Source: CBDBBY01 sp965205055 (GTDB lineage: Bacteria; Pseudomonadota; Alphaproteobacteria; Rhodobacterales; Rhodobacteraceae). Taken from it: a DNA stretch of 64,000 bases. Within the stretch, counting starts at the first letter, position 1, and every line of letters starts with the position of its first letter. Positions 44,816-54,222 of the stretch are shown here, one piece after another. The position numbers and the translations under genes were made by a program. A model generated the notes under the pieces. The model was not told the DNA's origin. It did not search any database and worked only from the letters and a program-made list of their open reading frames with translations. The stretch covers positions 806,001-870,000 of the forward strand of contig OZ242030.1 in the NCBI GenBank assembly GCA_965205055.1, in the 5' to 3' direction.

Positions 44816-46492
44816 ATGGCTGACATAACTGCGCACTCGGAAGAGCATCACGAGAATATCGGGTTTTTCACGCGTTGGTTCATGTCAACGAACCATAAGG
44901 ATATCGGCATCCTCTACATCGTGACGGCGGCTGTCGTCGGTTTCGTTTCGGTTGCGTTCACCGTTTACATGCGGATGGAGCTGATGGAGCCCGGGGTGCA
45001 GTACATGTGCCTCGAAGGGGCGAGCTTGGCCGCGGCCGCGGTGGAGGACTGCACCCCCAACGGCCACCTGTGGAACGTATTGATTACAGGCCACGGGATT
45101 CTGATGATGTTCTTCGTCGTCATCCCTGCGCTTTTCGGCGGATTTGGCAACTACTTCATGCCATTGATGATCGGCGCTCCGGACATGGCGTTCCCTCGGC
45201 TGAACAATCTCAGCTACTGGATGTATGTCGCCGGCTCGTCGCTAGCCATAGCATCCGTTTTGTCTCCGGGCGGCAATGGCCAGGCAGGATCAGGCGTCGG
45301 CTGGGTGCTGTACGCCCCGTTGTCGACGCGCGAAGCGGGCTTCTCGATGGATTTGGCCATTTTCGCCGTGCATGTATCCGGCGCCTCTTCGATCCTTGGT
45401 GCCATCAATATGATAACGACGTTCCTGAACATGCGCGCGCCGGGCATGACGCTTCACAAAGTGCCCCTGTTCGCTTGGTCGATCTTCGTGACAGGGTGGT
45501 TGATTCTTCTGTCGCTTCCGGTGCTTGCCGGGGCGATCACGATGCTTCTGACAGACAGGAATTTCGGCACGACCTTTTTCGACCCGGCCGGAGGCGGGGA
45601 CCCAATTCTGTATCAGCACTTGCTCTGGTTCTTCGGGCACCCGGAAGTTTACATCATCATTGTTCCCGGATTCGGAATTATTTCGCACGTGATCTCCACG
45701 TTTTCCAAGAAGCCGATATTCGGTTACTTGCCGATGGTTTACGCGATGGTGGGCATCGGCGCGCTCGGCTTCGTCGTCTGGGCTCACCATATGTATACCG
45801 TCGGAATGAGCATCACCCAGCAGTCCTACTTCATGCTCGCCACGATGGTGATCGCAGTGCCGACAGGCATCAAGATATTCTCCTGGATCGCCACAATGTG
45901 GGGAGGGTCGGTCGAGTTCAAAACGCCGATGCTATGGGCATTCGGGTTCCTCTTCCTGTTCACGGTCGGCGGCGTGACAGGAATAGTGCTCAGCCAAGCC
46001 GGAATTGATCGCGCGTATCACGACACGTACTACGTCGTGGCGCACTTCCATTACGTGATGTCGCTCGGCGCCGTGTTCTGCATCTTCGCGGCGATCTACT
46101 ACTGGATCGGAAAGATGTCCGGTCGGCAGTATCCTGAATGGGCCGGCAAACTGCACTTCTGGACGATGTTCATCGGTTCGAACCTGACGTTCTTTCCGCA
46201 GCATTTCCTTGGCCGCCAAGGCATGCCCCGCCGCTATATCGATTATCCGGAAGCGTTCGCGTTTTGGAACGAAGTCTCTTCCTACGGCGCGTTCCTGTCA
46301 TTCGCCTCGTTCGTGTTCTTCATCGGAATCGTCTTCTACACGCTTCTGGCGGGGAAGCGGGTCGAGGAGCCGGCGTACTGGGGCGAACATGCCGACACTT
46401 TGGAATGGACGCTTCCCAATCCGCCGCCGCCGCATACTTTCGAAACGCTTCCTACCGCGGAAGTCTGGAATCGAGGCGGCCACTACCACTGA
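44816..46492 (+). CDS. ctaD: Cytochrome c oxidase subunit I (aa3 type)
   Basis: Catalytic inner-membrane subunit of the heme-copper oxidase, 558 residues, 12 membrane helices. Heme/Cu ligands and marker motifs: STNHKDIGILY, VLITGHGILMMFFVVIP, FGGFGNYFMPLMIGAPDMAF, FGHPEVYIIIVPGFGIISH (Glu of the D-channel and the His-Tyr pair), WAHHMYTVG, and AHFHYVMSLGAVF. The MCLEG...CTPNGHLWN insert is like Paracoccus and Rhodobacter ctaD. ATG 44816 follows AGAGGG. Solitary: no coxB, coxC or assembly gene is adjacent. Confidence 0.97.
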   Translation: MADITAHSEEHHENIGFFTRWFMSTNHKDIGILYIVTAAVVGFVSVAFTVYMRMELMEPGVQYMCLEGASLAAAAVEDCTPNGHLWNVLITGHGILMMFFVVIPALFGGFGNYFMPLMIGAPDMAFPRLNNLSYWMYVAGSSLAIASVLSPGGNGQAGSGVGWVLYAPLSTREAGFSMDLAIFAVHVSGASSILGAINMITTFLNMRAPGMTLHKVPLFAWSIFVTGWLILLSLPVLAGAITMLLTDRNFGTTFFDPAGGGDPILYQHLLWFFGHPEVYIIIVPGFGIISHVISTFSKKPIFGYLPMVYAMVGIGALGFVVWAHHMYTVGMSITQQSYFMLATMVIAVPTGIKIFSWIATMWGGSVEFKTPMLWAFGFLFLFTVGGVTGIVLSQAGIDRAYHDTYYVVAHFHYVMSLGAVFCIFAAIYYWIGKMSGRQYPEWAGKLHFWTMFIGSNLTFFPQHFLGRQGMPRRYIDYPEAFAFWNEVSSYGAFLSFASFVFFIGIVFYTLLAGKRVEEPAYWGEHADTLEWTLPNPPPPHTFETLPTAEVWNRGGHYH

Positions 46493-46524
46493 CCATCGGA
46501 TTCACCGTCTGATTCCATGATCCT

Positions 46525-46546
46525 GCGCCGCCGGCAAAGGCGGTGC
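46525..46546. terminator. Possible stem-loop between ctaD and yqeY
   Basis: GCGCCGCC (46525-46532) pairs with GGCGGTGC (46539-46546) around a GGCAAA loop, with one G-T pair. It sits between convergent genes. No T-run follows on either strand, so termination is only suggested by position. Confidence 0.3.
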
Positions 46547-46571
46547 TGGATATGCCCGGTTGCGTGGCTTT

Positions 46572-47051
46572 TCAACCCTTCGAGGACCGACCTGCGTCGG
46601 ATGAAAGCCGGTCGCCCACGAGTTTGCCGGCGGCTCTGAAATCCATCTGCCCTGCGTAATTCGATTTCAGATGGGACATGACCCTGCCTTTGTCCCTTAC
46701 GCTCTTCGCTTTCGTGGCATGGATCGCCTTCTTGACGGCGTGAAGAATCTCCTCCTCGTCCAGCTGCTTGGGCAGCAATTCCCTGAGGAGCTCAATTTCA
46801 GTCCGCTCCCCGTCCGCCAACTCGAATTGCCCTTGCTCGTCATACGCAACCGCCGACTGCATGCGGCGTTCGATCATGCCATTCAAAATGGAAACGATTG
46901 CATCGTCAGGCACCTGATCCCGGTTCGCTGACGCTGCTGCCAAACTATCCTTGTCCGCAATCGTCGACTTGACGAGTCGCAGCATTGACAATCGGGTCTC
47001 GTCGCCTGCGGCCTTGGCATCTCGCAGAGCGCTGTCAATCCGGTCACGCAT
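46572..47051 (-). CDS. yqeY: GatB/YqeY domain protein
   Basis: 159 residues: LRDAKAAGDETRLSMLRLVK followed by STIADKD, DDAIVSILNGMIERRMQSAV, LLRELLPKQLDEEEI, KSVRDKGRVMSHLKSNYAGQ and MDFRAAGKLV, the full YqeY pattern related to the tRNA-binding tail domain of GatB. The role of stand-alone YqeY is unclear (tRNA-related). The ATG lies four bases after the stop of a short upstream frame. Confidence 0.93.
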   Translation of the reverse strand: MRDRIDSALRDAKAAGDETRLSMLRLVKSTIADKDSLAAASANRDQVPDDAIVSILNGMIERRMQSAVAYDEQGQFELADGERTEIELLRELLPKQLDEEEILHAVKKAIHATKAKSVRDKGRVMSHLKSNYAGQMDFRAAGKLVGDRLSSDAGRSSKG

Positions 47052-47054
47052 TAC

Positions 47055-47189
47055 TCAAGTTGCCTCCCCAACAACCTCAAGCCCGGACACGGCGGAAGCG
47101 TAGGCCATGATTTCATCGCGCGCAACGATTTTTGCCTTCGCGAAGCTGGAATGCGCAAGAAATTCCGCGATTCTCCCGGCGGCCTTCAT
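47055..47189 (-). CDS. Short open frame cut from its 5' side by the ISKra4 insertion
   Basis: Reads MKAAGRIAEFLAHSSFAKAK and ends LEVVGEAT just before yqeY. Removing the IS and one target copy extends the same frame upstream to MPASITQSCGWQPDRLYA, total 62 codons. No family is recognised. It may be a small gene coupled to yqeY or a chance frame. Confidence 0.25.
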   Translation of the reverse strand: MKAAGRIAEFLAHSSFAKAKIVARDEIMAYASAVSGLEVVGEAT

Positions 47190-47229
47190 GGCATACAATC
47201 GATCTGGCTGCCAACCGCAGCTTTGAGTT

Positions 47230-48987
47230 GGGTGTGGTCCATTTTCTTTGGTTAGGCGGCTGCGAGGCGGCAAGCCCTCCAATCGAGGAAGTCGGGCCAG
47301 CGCCTGTTTTCGAGGCAGCATCTGATGGCGAGCACGGCGTTGGCGCCCGCTTTCGACCAGTGGCGCCCGGCTCCTTTGAGCCGGCTTCCGACGATGCGCT
47401 TGCAGGCGCTTTCCACGATGCCGGATCCGACCGGCAGGCCGCGCCTCCGGCAGAGGTCGTAGCGCATCCGGTCCATATTGGCCTCGTAGTAGCGGATGCA
47501 GGCCGCGACCGCTTCGAACCGGCGGTGCCGCTTCAGAGCGGCGACGACCCGTTCGGCCCGCCCGGCGTCCAGCTGCTTCCTGATCCAGTCCATCCACGCC
47601 GCCTGTTTGCCCTTGTCCGGCGTCACCGCCTGCACGGCGTCCGACGCATATTCGAGGGCGTGGTACAGGTCGAGGATGAAGGTCGTTTTCCGTCCGGGCA
47701 GGATCTCCTCGCAGACGGTCCGGATCCACGGCGCCCCGTCGGACAGCACAACCACCTCCTCGGCCGCGAGCACGCCGTTCCGGTGCAAGAACTGCTCCAG
47801 GCGGGCGGCGAACTCCGAAGGCCGGCTGACCCCGTTCACCGCCTGCGCGCTGTCGATGCGGACGCTGACGGCCTCGCTCTTCCGGCCTTTCCGCGGCTCC
47901 CCGGTCTTCGGATCCAGACTGTCGGCCTCGCGGCAGACGACGGCCTTCGCCTCGCGGGTCTTCGCCGTGCCGTCCGCCTGCTTGCCGGCCACCCCTTCGA
48001 CCTCCCGCGCGGCCATCGGGACTCCGGTGCCGTCGATCCCCAGCAGAACCCGCTCCGCCGGAGGCGCCGCCTCGGCGTCCTCCTGCTCGAACGCCTGCAT
48101 CTCCTCGCCGAGCCCCGCCACATGGCGCAGGAGCGTCGTCTTCGGAACATCCACGCCGGCGAGATTCCAGAGCTTGCGGCGCGCCTGCCCGTAGCTGTCG
48201 GAACTGGCGACGTCCGCGTAGAGGCTCTCCGCCCCGGGCGTCACCGTCTTGCCCTCCAGACCCAGCGTGCGGTCCAGCTGGTGGAAGCCGAGGCCGCACT
48301 CGCGGCAATAGCAGTAGCTCCGCTCGATCCGGACCGGACCCATGCGCGCTTGGAAGGTCTTCCCGGACCGGCTGTGCCGCTCCATCCGCCGACCGCAATC
48401 CGGGCAGGGAGGAGACGGAAGCTCGGCGCCGCGCGCCTCCAGAAGCGCCGCGTAGAGCGCCGTTCCGCAGCCCGGAAGGCTGTCGCGGATCGACGTCTCG
48501 ATCGCGTCCAGATCCGGAACCCCGCCGCCCCGCAGCTCCGCCTCCAGCCGAGGAAGCGAACGGCCGAACTCCGCCTCGACCGCCCGCATGAACGCATGCA
48601 GCGTGCCCGTCCCGGAGGACGAGCCGACGGACGCCTCGACCTCGCGACAGCGAACCCGGCCGCCCTCGCGCCAATAGTGCGCGACAACGCCGTCATGCTC
48701 GAGAACCAAGGGAGGCTGCTTCGCCGCCTGCTCGTCCGTCAAACTCCGCAAAAACGCCACCGCCGCCGGATGGCGGAACTCCGTGTCCTGTGCCTCGATC
48801 GTCATGTCGCCCTCTTCTGCTCGCGCTCCGGAAGCGCGGCGCCCGCCGTGCGCGGGTCTTCGGAAACCGGTCCGGAACCGATCCATGCTGCACCGCGAAC
48901 GCCGCGTTGGCAACCCTCCGAAACGCCGAAACCGGACCGCGCGCGAAAGCGCAAAGCAGACTTCACCAAAAAATATGGACCACACCC
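47230..48987 (-). mobile_element. Intact ISKra4-family insertion sequence
   Basis: 1758 bp with inverted ends GGGTGTGGTCCAT (47230-47242 and complement at 48975-48987), continuing as similar TTxxTTTGGT. It is flanked by a perfect 9-bp duplication CTTTGAGTT (47221-47229 and 48988-48996). It holds one uninterrupted transposase. This is the only complete copy of the family in the window. Confidence 0.9.
47252..48805 (-). CDS. ISKra4-family transposase
   Basis: 517 residues. A Cys-rich zinc-binding part (CPDCGRRMERH, then CYCRECGLGFHQLDR) is near residues 130-165. The DDE core follows: VLLGIDGTGVPMAARE near residue 255, VVVLSDGAPWIRTVCEE near 355, LDLYHALEYASDAV, and the Glu in GLPVGSGIVESACKRIVGSR near 462. 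The conserved tail HWSKAGANAVLAIRCC follows. Uninterrupted and full length. ATG 48805 follows GAAGAGGGCG. Its C-terminal end is what survives in the relics at 10165, 11361, 35935, 42827 and 43797. Confidence 0.92.
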   Translation of the reverse strand: MTIEAQDTEFRHPAAVAFLRSLTDEQAAKQPPLVLEHDGVVAHYWREGGRVRCREVEASVGSSSGTGTLHAFMRAVEAEFGRSLPRLEAELRGGGVPDLDAIETSIRDSLPGCGTALYAALLEARGAELPSPPCPDCGRRMERHSRSGKTFQARMGPVRIERSYCYCRECGLGFHQLDRTLGLEGKTVTPGAESLYADVASSDSYGQARRKLWNLAGVDVPKTTLLRHVAGLGEEMQAFEQEDAEAAPPAERVLLGIDGTGVPMAAREVEGVAGKQADGTAKTREAKAVVCREADSLDPKTGEPRKGRKSEAVSVRIDSAQAVNGVSRPSEFAARLEQFLHRNGVLAAEEVVVLSDGAPWIRTVCEEILPGRKTTFILDLYHALEYASDAVQAVTPDKGKQAAWMDWIRKQLDAGRAERVVAALKRHRRFEAVAACIRYYEANMDRMRYDLCRRRGLPVGSGIVESACKRIVGSRLKGAGRHWSKAGANAVLAIRCCLENRRWPDFLDWRACRLAAA

Positions 48988-49257
48988 CTTTGAGTTATGG
49001 AGGCGGGCATTGGATTGGCGGCTTCGATCGAGCGATTCGAAAATCGCGGGCCGGAGCTTCAAATTCGAAGGAGCAGATTTCAGTCATCGGGATTCCCGGC
49101 TGCGCCAATTCAGCGCAGCCGTTGTTTCCGGAGCCGAATTGTGGGCAGACCTGCGGTTCCGGTCAAAAGCTCCGTACTGGAGAGTGTTCTCGGCATCCGC
49201 CAGGCGGCAGCGCACGGCTTCGGGACGGCCGTCCGCGTCATTTCGTTCGCGCGCCGG

Positions 49258-50280
49258 CTAGTTCTTCTTGTGGTCCACAAGCTTGCCGGCCGCTATCCAA
49301 GGCATCATGCCTCTGAGCTTGCGCCCGACCTCCTCAATCTCGTGCGAATCGTTCATTCGCCGCGTAGCCTTGAAAGAGGGTTGCCCGACCGCGCATTCCT
49401 GCATCCAGTCCGCCACGAACTTGCCCGCTTGAATGTCCTTCAATATCTCTCGCATTCTTTTCTTCGTTTCATCGTAGGGAATGACCTTCGGCCCAGCGAC
49501 GTACTCCCCGTATTCGGCGGTGTTTGAAATCGAATAGTTCATATTCGCGATACCGCCCTCGTAAATGAGATCGACAATCAGCTTGACTTCGTGAAGGCAC
49601 TCGAAATACGCCATTTCAGGCGCGTAGCCGGCTTCGACCAAAGTCTCGAATCCGCATCTGATCAGTTCGACAAGGCCGCCGCAAAGCACCGATTGCTCGC
49701 CGAACAGATCTGTCTCGCATTCCTCTTTGAAATCCGTTTCGATGATTCCCGACCTGCCGCCGCCGATCGCGGAGCAGTACGACAGGGCGGTTTCCAAGGC
49801 GCGGCCGGACGCGTCGTTGTGGACGGCGACAAGACAGGGAACGCCGCCGCCTTTTACGAACTCGCTCCGCACCGTGTGGCCGGGCCCTTTGGGAGCCATC
49901 ATGACGACGTCCACGCCCTGCTTCGGACTGATCAGGTTGAAATGAATGTTCAAGCCGTGGGCGAAAGCGATGGCCGCTCCTTCCCTGATGTTGTCGTGCA
50001 CGTAGTCCCTGTACGTCTCCGCTTGAAGTTCATCGGGCATGGAAAACATGATGAGGTCGCACCATGCGGCGGCCTCGGCGATGCCCATGACCTTCAGTCC
50101 TTCGGCTTCCGCTTTCTTGGCGGACGCCGAGCCGGGGCGCAGGGCCACGACGATGCTGCGGGCGCCCGAGTCGCGCAGGTTCAGCGCATGGGCATGGCCT
50201 TGCGATCCGTATCCCAAGATCGCGATGTTCTTTTCCTTGATGAGATTTATGTCGCAATCTCGGTCGTAATATACGCGCAT
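49258..50280 (-). CDS. ilvC: Ketol-acid reductoisomerase
   Basis: NADPH-dependent enzyme of valine, leucine and isoleucine synthesis. 340 residues, class I length: AILGYGSQGHAHALNLRDSG (Rossmann) near residue 20, MMAPKGPGHTVRSEF near 126, DLFGEQSVLCGGLVELIRCG near 190, and the metal Glu region MAYFECLHEVKLIVDLIYEG near 223. Stand-alone gene. A GGAGG lies upstream of the ATG. Confidence 0.97.
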   Translation of the reverse strand: MRVYYDRDCDINLIKEKNIAILGYGSQGHAHALNLRDSGARSIVVALRPGSASAKKAEAEGLKVMGIAEAAAWCDLIMFSMPDELQAETYRDYVHDNIREGAAIAFAHGLNIHFNLISPKQGVDVVMMAPKGPGHTVRSEFVKGGGVPCLVAVHNDASGRALETALSYCSAIGGGRSGIIETDFKEECETDLFGEQSVLCGGLVELIRCGFETLVEAGYAPEMAYFECLHEVKLIVDLIYEGGIANMNYSISNTAEYGEYVAGPKVIPYDETKKRMREILKDIQAGKFVADWMQECAVGQPSFKATRRMNDSHEIEEVGRKLRGMMPWIAAGKLVDHKKN

Positions 50281-50436
50281 TCAATCCTCCGATCTTCAAT
50301 GGCCGAATTCGGCCATGCGAATGTTGGTGTAGCGGCGGTATTTACGCCGTGTCGTTCAGATTTCAATCGGCGAATTCATGCAATCCGCCGATTTGTGGCG
50401 ATAAATCGCCAAAGAATTGCAATGCGTTTCGGCTTC

Positions 50437-51648
50437 CTACCGGTAGACCGGGCCCAATCCGGCGGACACGAGCCGCGACCGCAACGGTTCGATCCCGTGC
50501 GCGGCCGCCAGGCCGAGCGTCCGCAATCGGCGGAAGGCCGGATTGGATCCGATCGAAGCGATATTCAGACCCGCCACGCCTGACACGCGAAGCAAAAGAT
50601 CATTGTAGCGCAGCCTTTGATACCTTTCGAGATGTTCGACGCTTCCGATCTCGCAGCTGCCCGACTTTGTCGCCGCTTTGAGGGCTTGGATATCGCCGGC
50701 AGTCATGTTCAGTCCCTGCGCCCCTATCGGCGGCACGACATGCGCCGCCTCGGCGATCAAGGCGGTGCGTTCGGCGAAAATCCGGCTCGCGAGCTGAACG
50801 CGCATGTTCCAAGCGCGCCTTTCAGACGCCAGCCGCAACCGGCCGTACAGTCCAAGAGACCTCTCCTCCGCCGCGAATTCAAAGTCTTTCGCGGGAAGAT
50901 TCAAGAGGTTTTTGACCTTCGCTGTTTCCTCCATCCAAACGATTGCCGACGCCGGCTCGCCGCCGATGTCGCGGCGCGGCACCAAGGTGAAAGGACCGCC
51001 GGTCGCATGGATTTCGGTTGAAACGAAATCATGGGGAACCTCCTGTGTCACGTTGAAGCTCAACGCTTTTTGCAAGAAATCGAATCGCCGTGCTTTGATT
51101 CCGACCGAATGGCGAACTTGCGAGTCTTTGCCGTCCGCAGCGATCAGCAGCTTGCCCGCAATTCTCGATCCGTCCTCCAGCACGATGGAGGCTTCGCCGG
51201 TTCGCGTAACCATATCGGCCATCCCGGAGCGAAAACGCGTCCGAACATGCGGCAGACTCTCCAGCGCATTCAGAAGAGCTTCCGCGAGGACGTCATTCGG
51301 CAGGCTCCATCCGAAGCAAGGGATGGAAGAATCGGATGCAACGAAATCCTTTTTCAGAGCGGCGCCTGATCCCGGCCGCGGCGACGATACGATCCGCATG
51401 GTTTCAAGCGGCGTTGCTTCGGACTCCACTTCCGGCCAAATCCCTGCTTCGTCCAAGATTTGCCGGCACTGTCCGAACAGCGCCGTCGTCCGACCGTCCT
51501 TGCCGCTGCGGTCGACCTTCTTGTCTCTTGGCCGGCGGTCATAGCAGAAAACGCTGCATCCATCCGACGCGAACGCTGCGGCCGCCAGAAGGCCGCCCAA
51601 TCCGCATCCCGCGACGATCACATCGATCCGTTCCACTTTGTTGCGCAT
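50437..51648 (-). CDS. UbiH/UbiF/COQ6-family ubiquinone-biosynthesis hydroxylase
   Basis: FAD monooxygenase of 403 residues: DVIVAGCGLGGLLAAAAFAS (FAD motif), DGRTTALFGQCRQILDEAGI, the second motif KLLIAADGKDSQVRHSVGIK near residue 165, and ALIAEAAHVVPPIGAQGLNM near 290. The last is a variant: the usual GDAAH reads EAAH here. It hydroxylates the ubiquinone ring in the membrane pathway. Which position (UbiH, F, I or L type) cannot be fixed from sequence alone. Confidence 0.87.
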   Translation of the reverse strand: MRNKVERIDVIVAGCGLGGLLAAAAFASDGCSVFCYDRRPRDKKVDRSGKDGRTTALFGQCRQILDEAGIWPEVESEATPLETMRIVSSPRPGSGAALKKDFVASDSSIPCFGWSLPNDVLAEALLNALESLPHVRTRFRSGMADMVTRTGEASIVLEDGSRIAGKLLIAADGKDSQVRHSVGIKARRFDFLQKALSFNVTQEVPHDFVSTEIHATGGPFTLVPRRDIGGEPASAIVWMEETAKVKNLLNLPAKDFEFAAEERSLGLYGRLRLASERRAWNMRVQLASRIFAERTALIAEAAHVVPPIGAQGLNMTAGDIQALKAATKSGSCEIGSVEHLERYQRLRYNDLLLRVSGVAGLNIASIGSNPAFRRLRTLGLAAAHGIEPLRSRLVSAGLGPVYR

Positions 51649-51703
51649 GCGACGATTTCCGCTGAATGAGCGCTTGCGCGCCGACCATTTCAGTTTGAAC
51701 GGA

Positions 51704-53050
51704 TCAAGCCGACAACCGGATTTTTTCGGCGACCATGTCTACGGAATATTTCATCAGGTCGAAGTCCTCGCACTCCGCCATGATCCGCACGATCGGCTCA
51801 GTGCCGGAGTTCCGGACGATCAGTCGACCGATTCCGTCCAGCTTTTCCTGTGCCTCCGAGATTGCGCTTTTCACTTGCTCGTCAGACAAGATCCCGCTGT
51901 TCACGGAGGAAACGGCAACGTTTTTCTGCAACTGGGGAACAGGATCGAAAACGCTGGCTAGTTCGCTGGCTTTCTTTCCTGATTCTTTCAGCATTGCGAG
52001 GAACTGCAGAGCGGCCACCAACCCGTCTCCGGTGGTTGCGTAGTCCGACATTACGACATGCCCGGATTGCTCGCCGCCGAGATTGAAGCCTTTCTTCAAC
52101 ATTTTTTCCGAGACGTGGCGGTCTCCGACCTTCGTCCGGGCCACGTTTATTCCTGCGCCGTTGAGAAACCTATCGAGGCCAATATTGGAAAGCTCCGTAA
52201 CGACCAGTGTTCTTTTTGCCAGTCGCCCGGCATTGGCCCACTCCAGCGCAAACAACGCGAGCAATTGGTCGCCGGCTATGATTGAGCCCTTTTCGTCAAT
52301 GACGACGACTCTGTCGGCGTCGCCATCCAAGCAAATGCCGACGTCCGCTTCGGATTCTTGAATTTTCCTTGCAGCCTGACGGGTATCCGTCGATCCGCAT
52401 TCGCGGTTGATGTTGAAGCCGTCCGGGGCAATCCCGAGAGGCACGACTTCAGCGCCGAGCTCCCAAAGAACGTCAGGGGCGGCTCGGTACGCGGCTCCGT
52501 TCGCGCAGTCGATGACAATCCTCAAACCGTTCAATCGAAGACGCTTCGGGAAGGTGGTCTTGACGAATTCAATATAGCGCCCAAGCCCGTCGTCGATCCT
52601 GCGCGCTCTTCCGATTTCCGTTGGGCTTGGAAGTTCGCACTCCTTGCCCAGATTGGCTTCTATCGCAGTTTCCACGTCGTCTTTCAGCTTGCGCCCGTCC
52701 GGGCCGAAAAACTTGATTCCATTGTCGTGATGAGGATTGTGGGACGCCGAGATCATGACGCCGAGATCGGCCCTCATCGAACGGGTCAACAACGCCACGC
52801 CCGGCGTAGGCACCGGCCCGAGCAGAAGCACGTTCATCCCGGTTGCGGTCAGCCCTGCCGTAAGGGCGTTTTCGATCATGTAGCCTGAACGACGGGTGTC
52901 CTTTCCAATGACCACGCGGTGCCTGTTTGATTCGTCCCTTCGAAAACAGCGCCCTGCAGCCATTCCGATCTCGAGCGCGGAAGCCGCTGTCATCGGATGG
53001 GTGTTGGCCCGCCCTCGAATTCCGTCAGTTCCGAATAGAGATCGCCGCAT
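51704..53050 (-). CDS. glmM: Phosphoglucosamine mutase
   Basis: Converts glucosamine-6-phosphate to glucosamine-1-phosphate for peptidoglycan and LPS. 448 residues: MRRSLFGTDGIRGRANTHPM at the start, the phosphoserine loop VMISASHNPHHDNGIKFFGP near residue 100, metal loop CLDGDADRVVVID near 240, EQSGHVVMSDYATTGDG near 325, and the phosphate-binding VRNSGTEPIVRIMAE near 415. ATG 53050 fits the family; the earlier in-frame ATG adds 17 unconserved residues. Confidence 0.96.
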   Translation of the reverse strand: MRRSLFGTDGIRGRANTHPMTAASALEIGMAAGRCFRRDESNRHRVVIGKDTRRSGYMIENALTAGLTATGMNVLLLGPVPTPGVALLTRSMRADLGVMISASHNPHHDNGIKFFGPDGRKLKDDVETAIEANLGKECELPSPTEIGRARRIDDGLGRYIEFVKTTFPKRLRLNGLRIVIDCANGAAYRAAPDVLWELGAEVVPLGIAPDGFNINRECGSTDTRQAARKIQESEADVGICLDGDADRVVVIDEKGSIIAGDQLLALFALEWANAGRLAKRTLVVTELSNIGLDRFLNGAGINVARTKVGDRHVSEKMLKKGFNLGGEQSGHVVMSDYATTGDGLVAALQFLAMLKESGKKASELASVFDPVPQLQKNVAVSSVNSGILSDEQVKSAISEAQEKLDGIGRLIVRNSGTEPIVRIMAECEDFDLMKYSVDMVAEKIRLSA

Positions 53051-53163
53051 GGATGGATCTTTTATGAATGTCCCAGAAGCCTCGAATGCATTTGAATTCA
53101 TGCGTGTCGCGCTGCCCGCATATTGCCCGCAGCACCGGAAATTCGCCTATCTGACGTCTCGTG

Positions 53164-54222
53164 TCAATTGACCCGCTCTTGATAGAAAACGTGGCTCCCT
53201 ATCTCGGCGGTCTTTTCGAATACGCCCGCCCATCGCGGATTGGCCCAAGTGGCATGGAAATATGTCGCACCCCCGGCTACAGGCTTGATTTCGCCCTGCA
53301 TCGCGCGAAACGCGAGCATCCTGACTTCCGCGTAAGCGTCTTTTTCCGAAATCGACTCGGGCAGTCCGTCGCAGTTGAAGCTGAATTGGCACTTATTCTT
53401 ATAGTTGCCGCCCTGCGTGACCACCTCGCAAATCTTGTCGGGAAACTTGTCCGACTTGACCCGATTGATGATGACTTCCGCCACGGCCTGCTGCCCCGTA
53501 GCTTTTTCGCCTCTCGCCTCGAAATAAATCGCTTCGGCGAGGCAGTGCAATTCGCCGAAATATAGCGGTCGCAGAACCGGAGCGACCTCAGGCGAATCAT
53601 TGAGCTTGGCCGTCAAGCTTTCAAACTCGTCCGGAAATTCACGCAAATTTTCGAAAGCGGCCTCCAAATCAATATCCAGATCGCCGGAATGGTCTCCTTC
53701 CGCGAACGCTTCCAGGGTATCCGCCAGCAGCATATCCCTCGTCATGCGAGGCGCGTCTGCCGCCTCATGATTTGCGGCGGTCGACGGGCGGTGCGCTGCA
53801 ATGTTCGAAATGAACAAAGATTCCGTTCTCTCTTTCGACACAGCTGCGACGATTTCCGGGTCGCTCGGCCGCAATCGCGGAGCCCGGAGGCGCTCCCCGG
53901 CATTGACCATGCCCGGTTCTCCCAGCGAAAGCTCGTCCATCTCGAAATCAGACACGCCCCGCTTCGCCACCGTCAGCGATCCGGGATTTCCCAGTTGCAT
54001 CGGTCGAGTGATCACGGCGAAACCATTGCCTTCGACACGGGGCTCTTCGCTCGCGGCCAGATCGGCCATTGCGTCCGGCCGCAGCATAACGACCGTTGTT
54101 TCCGTAGAGACCGAATCGCTCGAGATTGCCGCAGATGCCGACAGGCAAAATGCGGACATGCCAATTAAAGCCCTTGACGCGAGCATCCTTCCGCGATGCT
54201 CGCAGCGCTTGCTTGCAGTCAT
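53164..54222 (-). CDS. SleB/CwlJ-type cell wall hydrolase
   Basis: 352 residues with an N-terminal signal (ALIGMSAFCLSASAAISS), a long low-complexity middle, and a C-terminal Hydrolase_2 domain: LHCLAEAIYFEARGEKATGQ (catalytic-type Glu), AVAEVIINRVKSDKFPDKIC, CQFSFNCDGLPE and GGATYFHATWANPRW. It cleaves peptidoglycan, probably as a lytic transglycosylase. ATG 54222 follows GGGGGTTGGGC and places the signal correctly. It sits downstream of ppdK on the same strand, as in Rhodobacterales. Confidence 0.88.
   Translation of the reverse strand: MTASKRCEHRGRMLASRALIGMSAFCLSASAAISSDSVSTETTVVMLRPDAMADLAASEEPRVEGNGFAVITRPMQLGNPGSLTVAKRGVSDFEMDELSLGEPGMVNAGERLRAPRLRPSDPEIVAAVSKERTESLFISNIAAHRPSTAANHEAADAPRMTRDMLLADTLEAFAEGDHSGDLDIDLEAAFENLREFPDEFESLTAKLNDSPEVAPVLRPLYFGELHCLAEAIYFEARGEKATGQQAVAEVIINRVKSDKFPDKICEVVTQGGNYKNKCQFSFNCDGLPESISEKDAYAEVRMLAFRAMQGEIKPVAGGATYFHATWANPRWAGVFEKTAEIGSHVFYQERVN

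Noticed and set aside
47132..49261. 709-codon open frame on the plus strand across the ISKra4 element
   Set aside because: Antisense to an intact transposase; low-complexity Arg/Pro/Leu composition and it crosses the IS boundaries.
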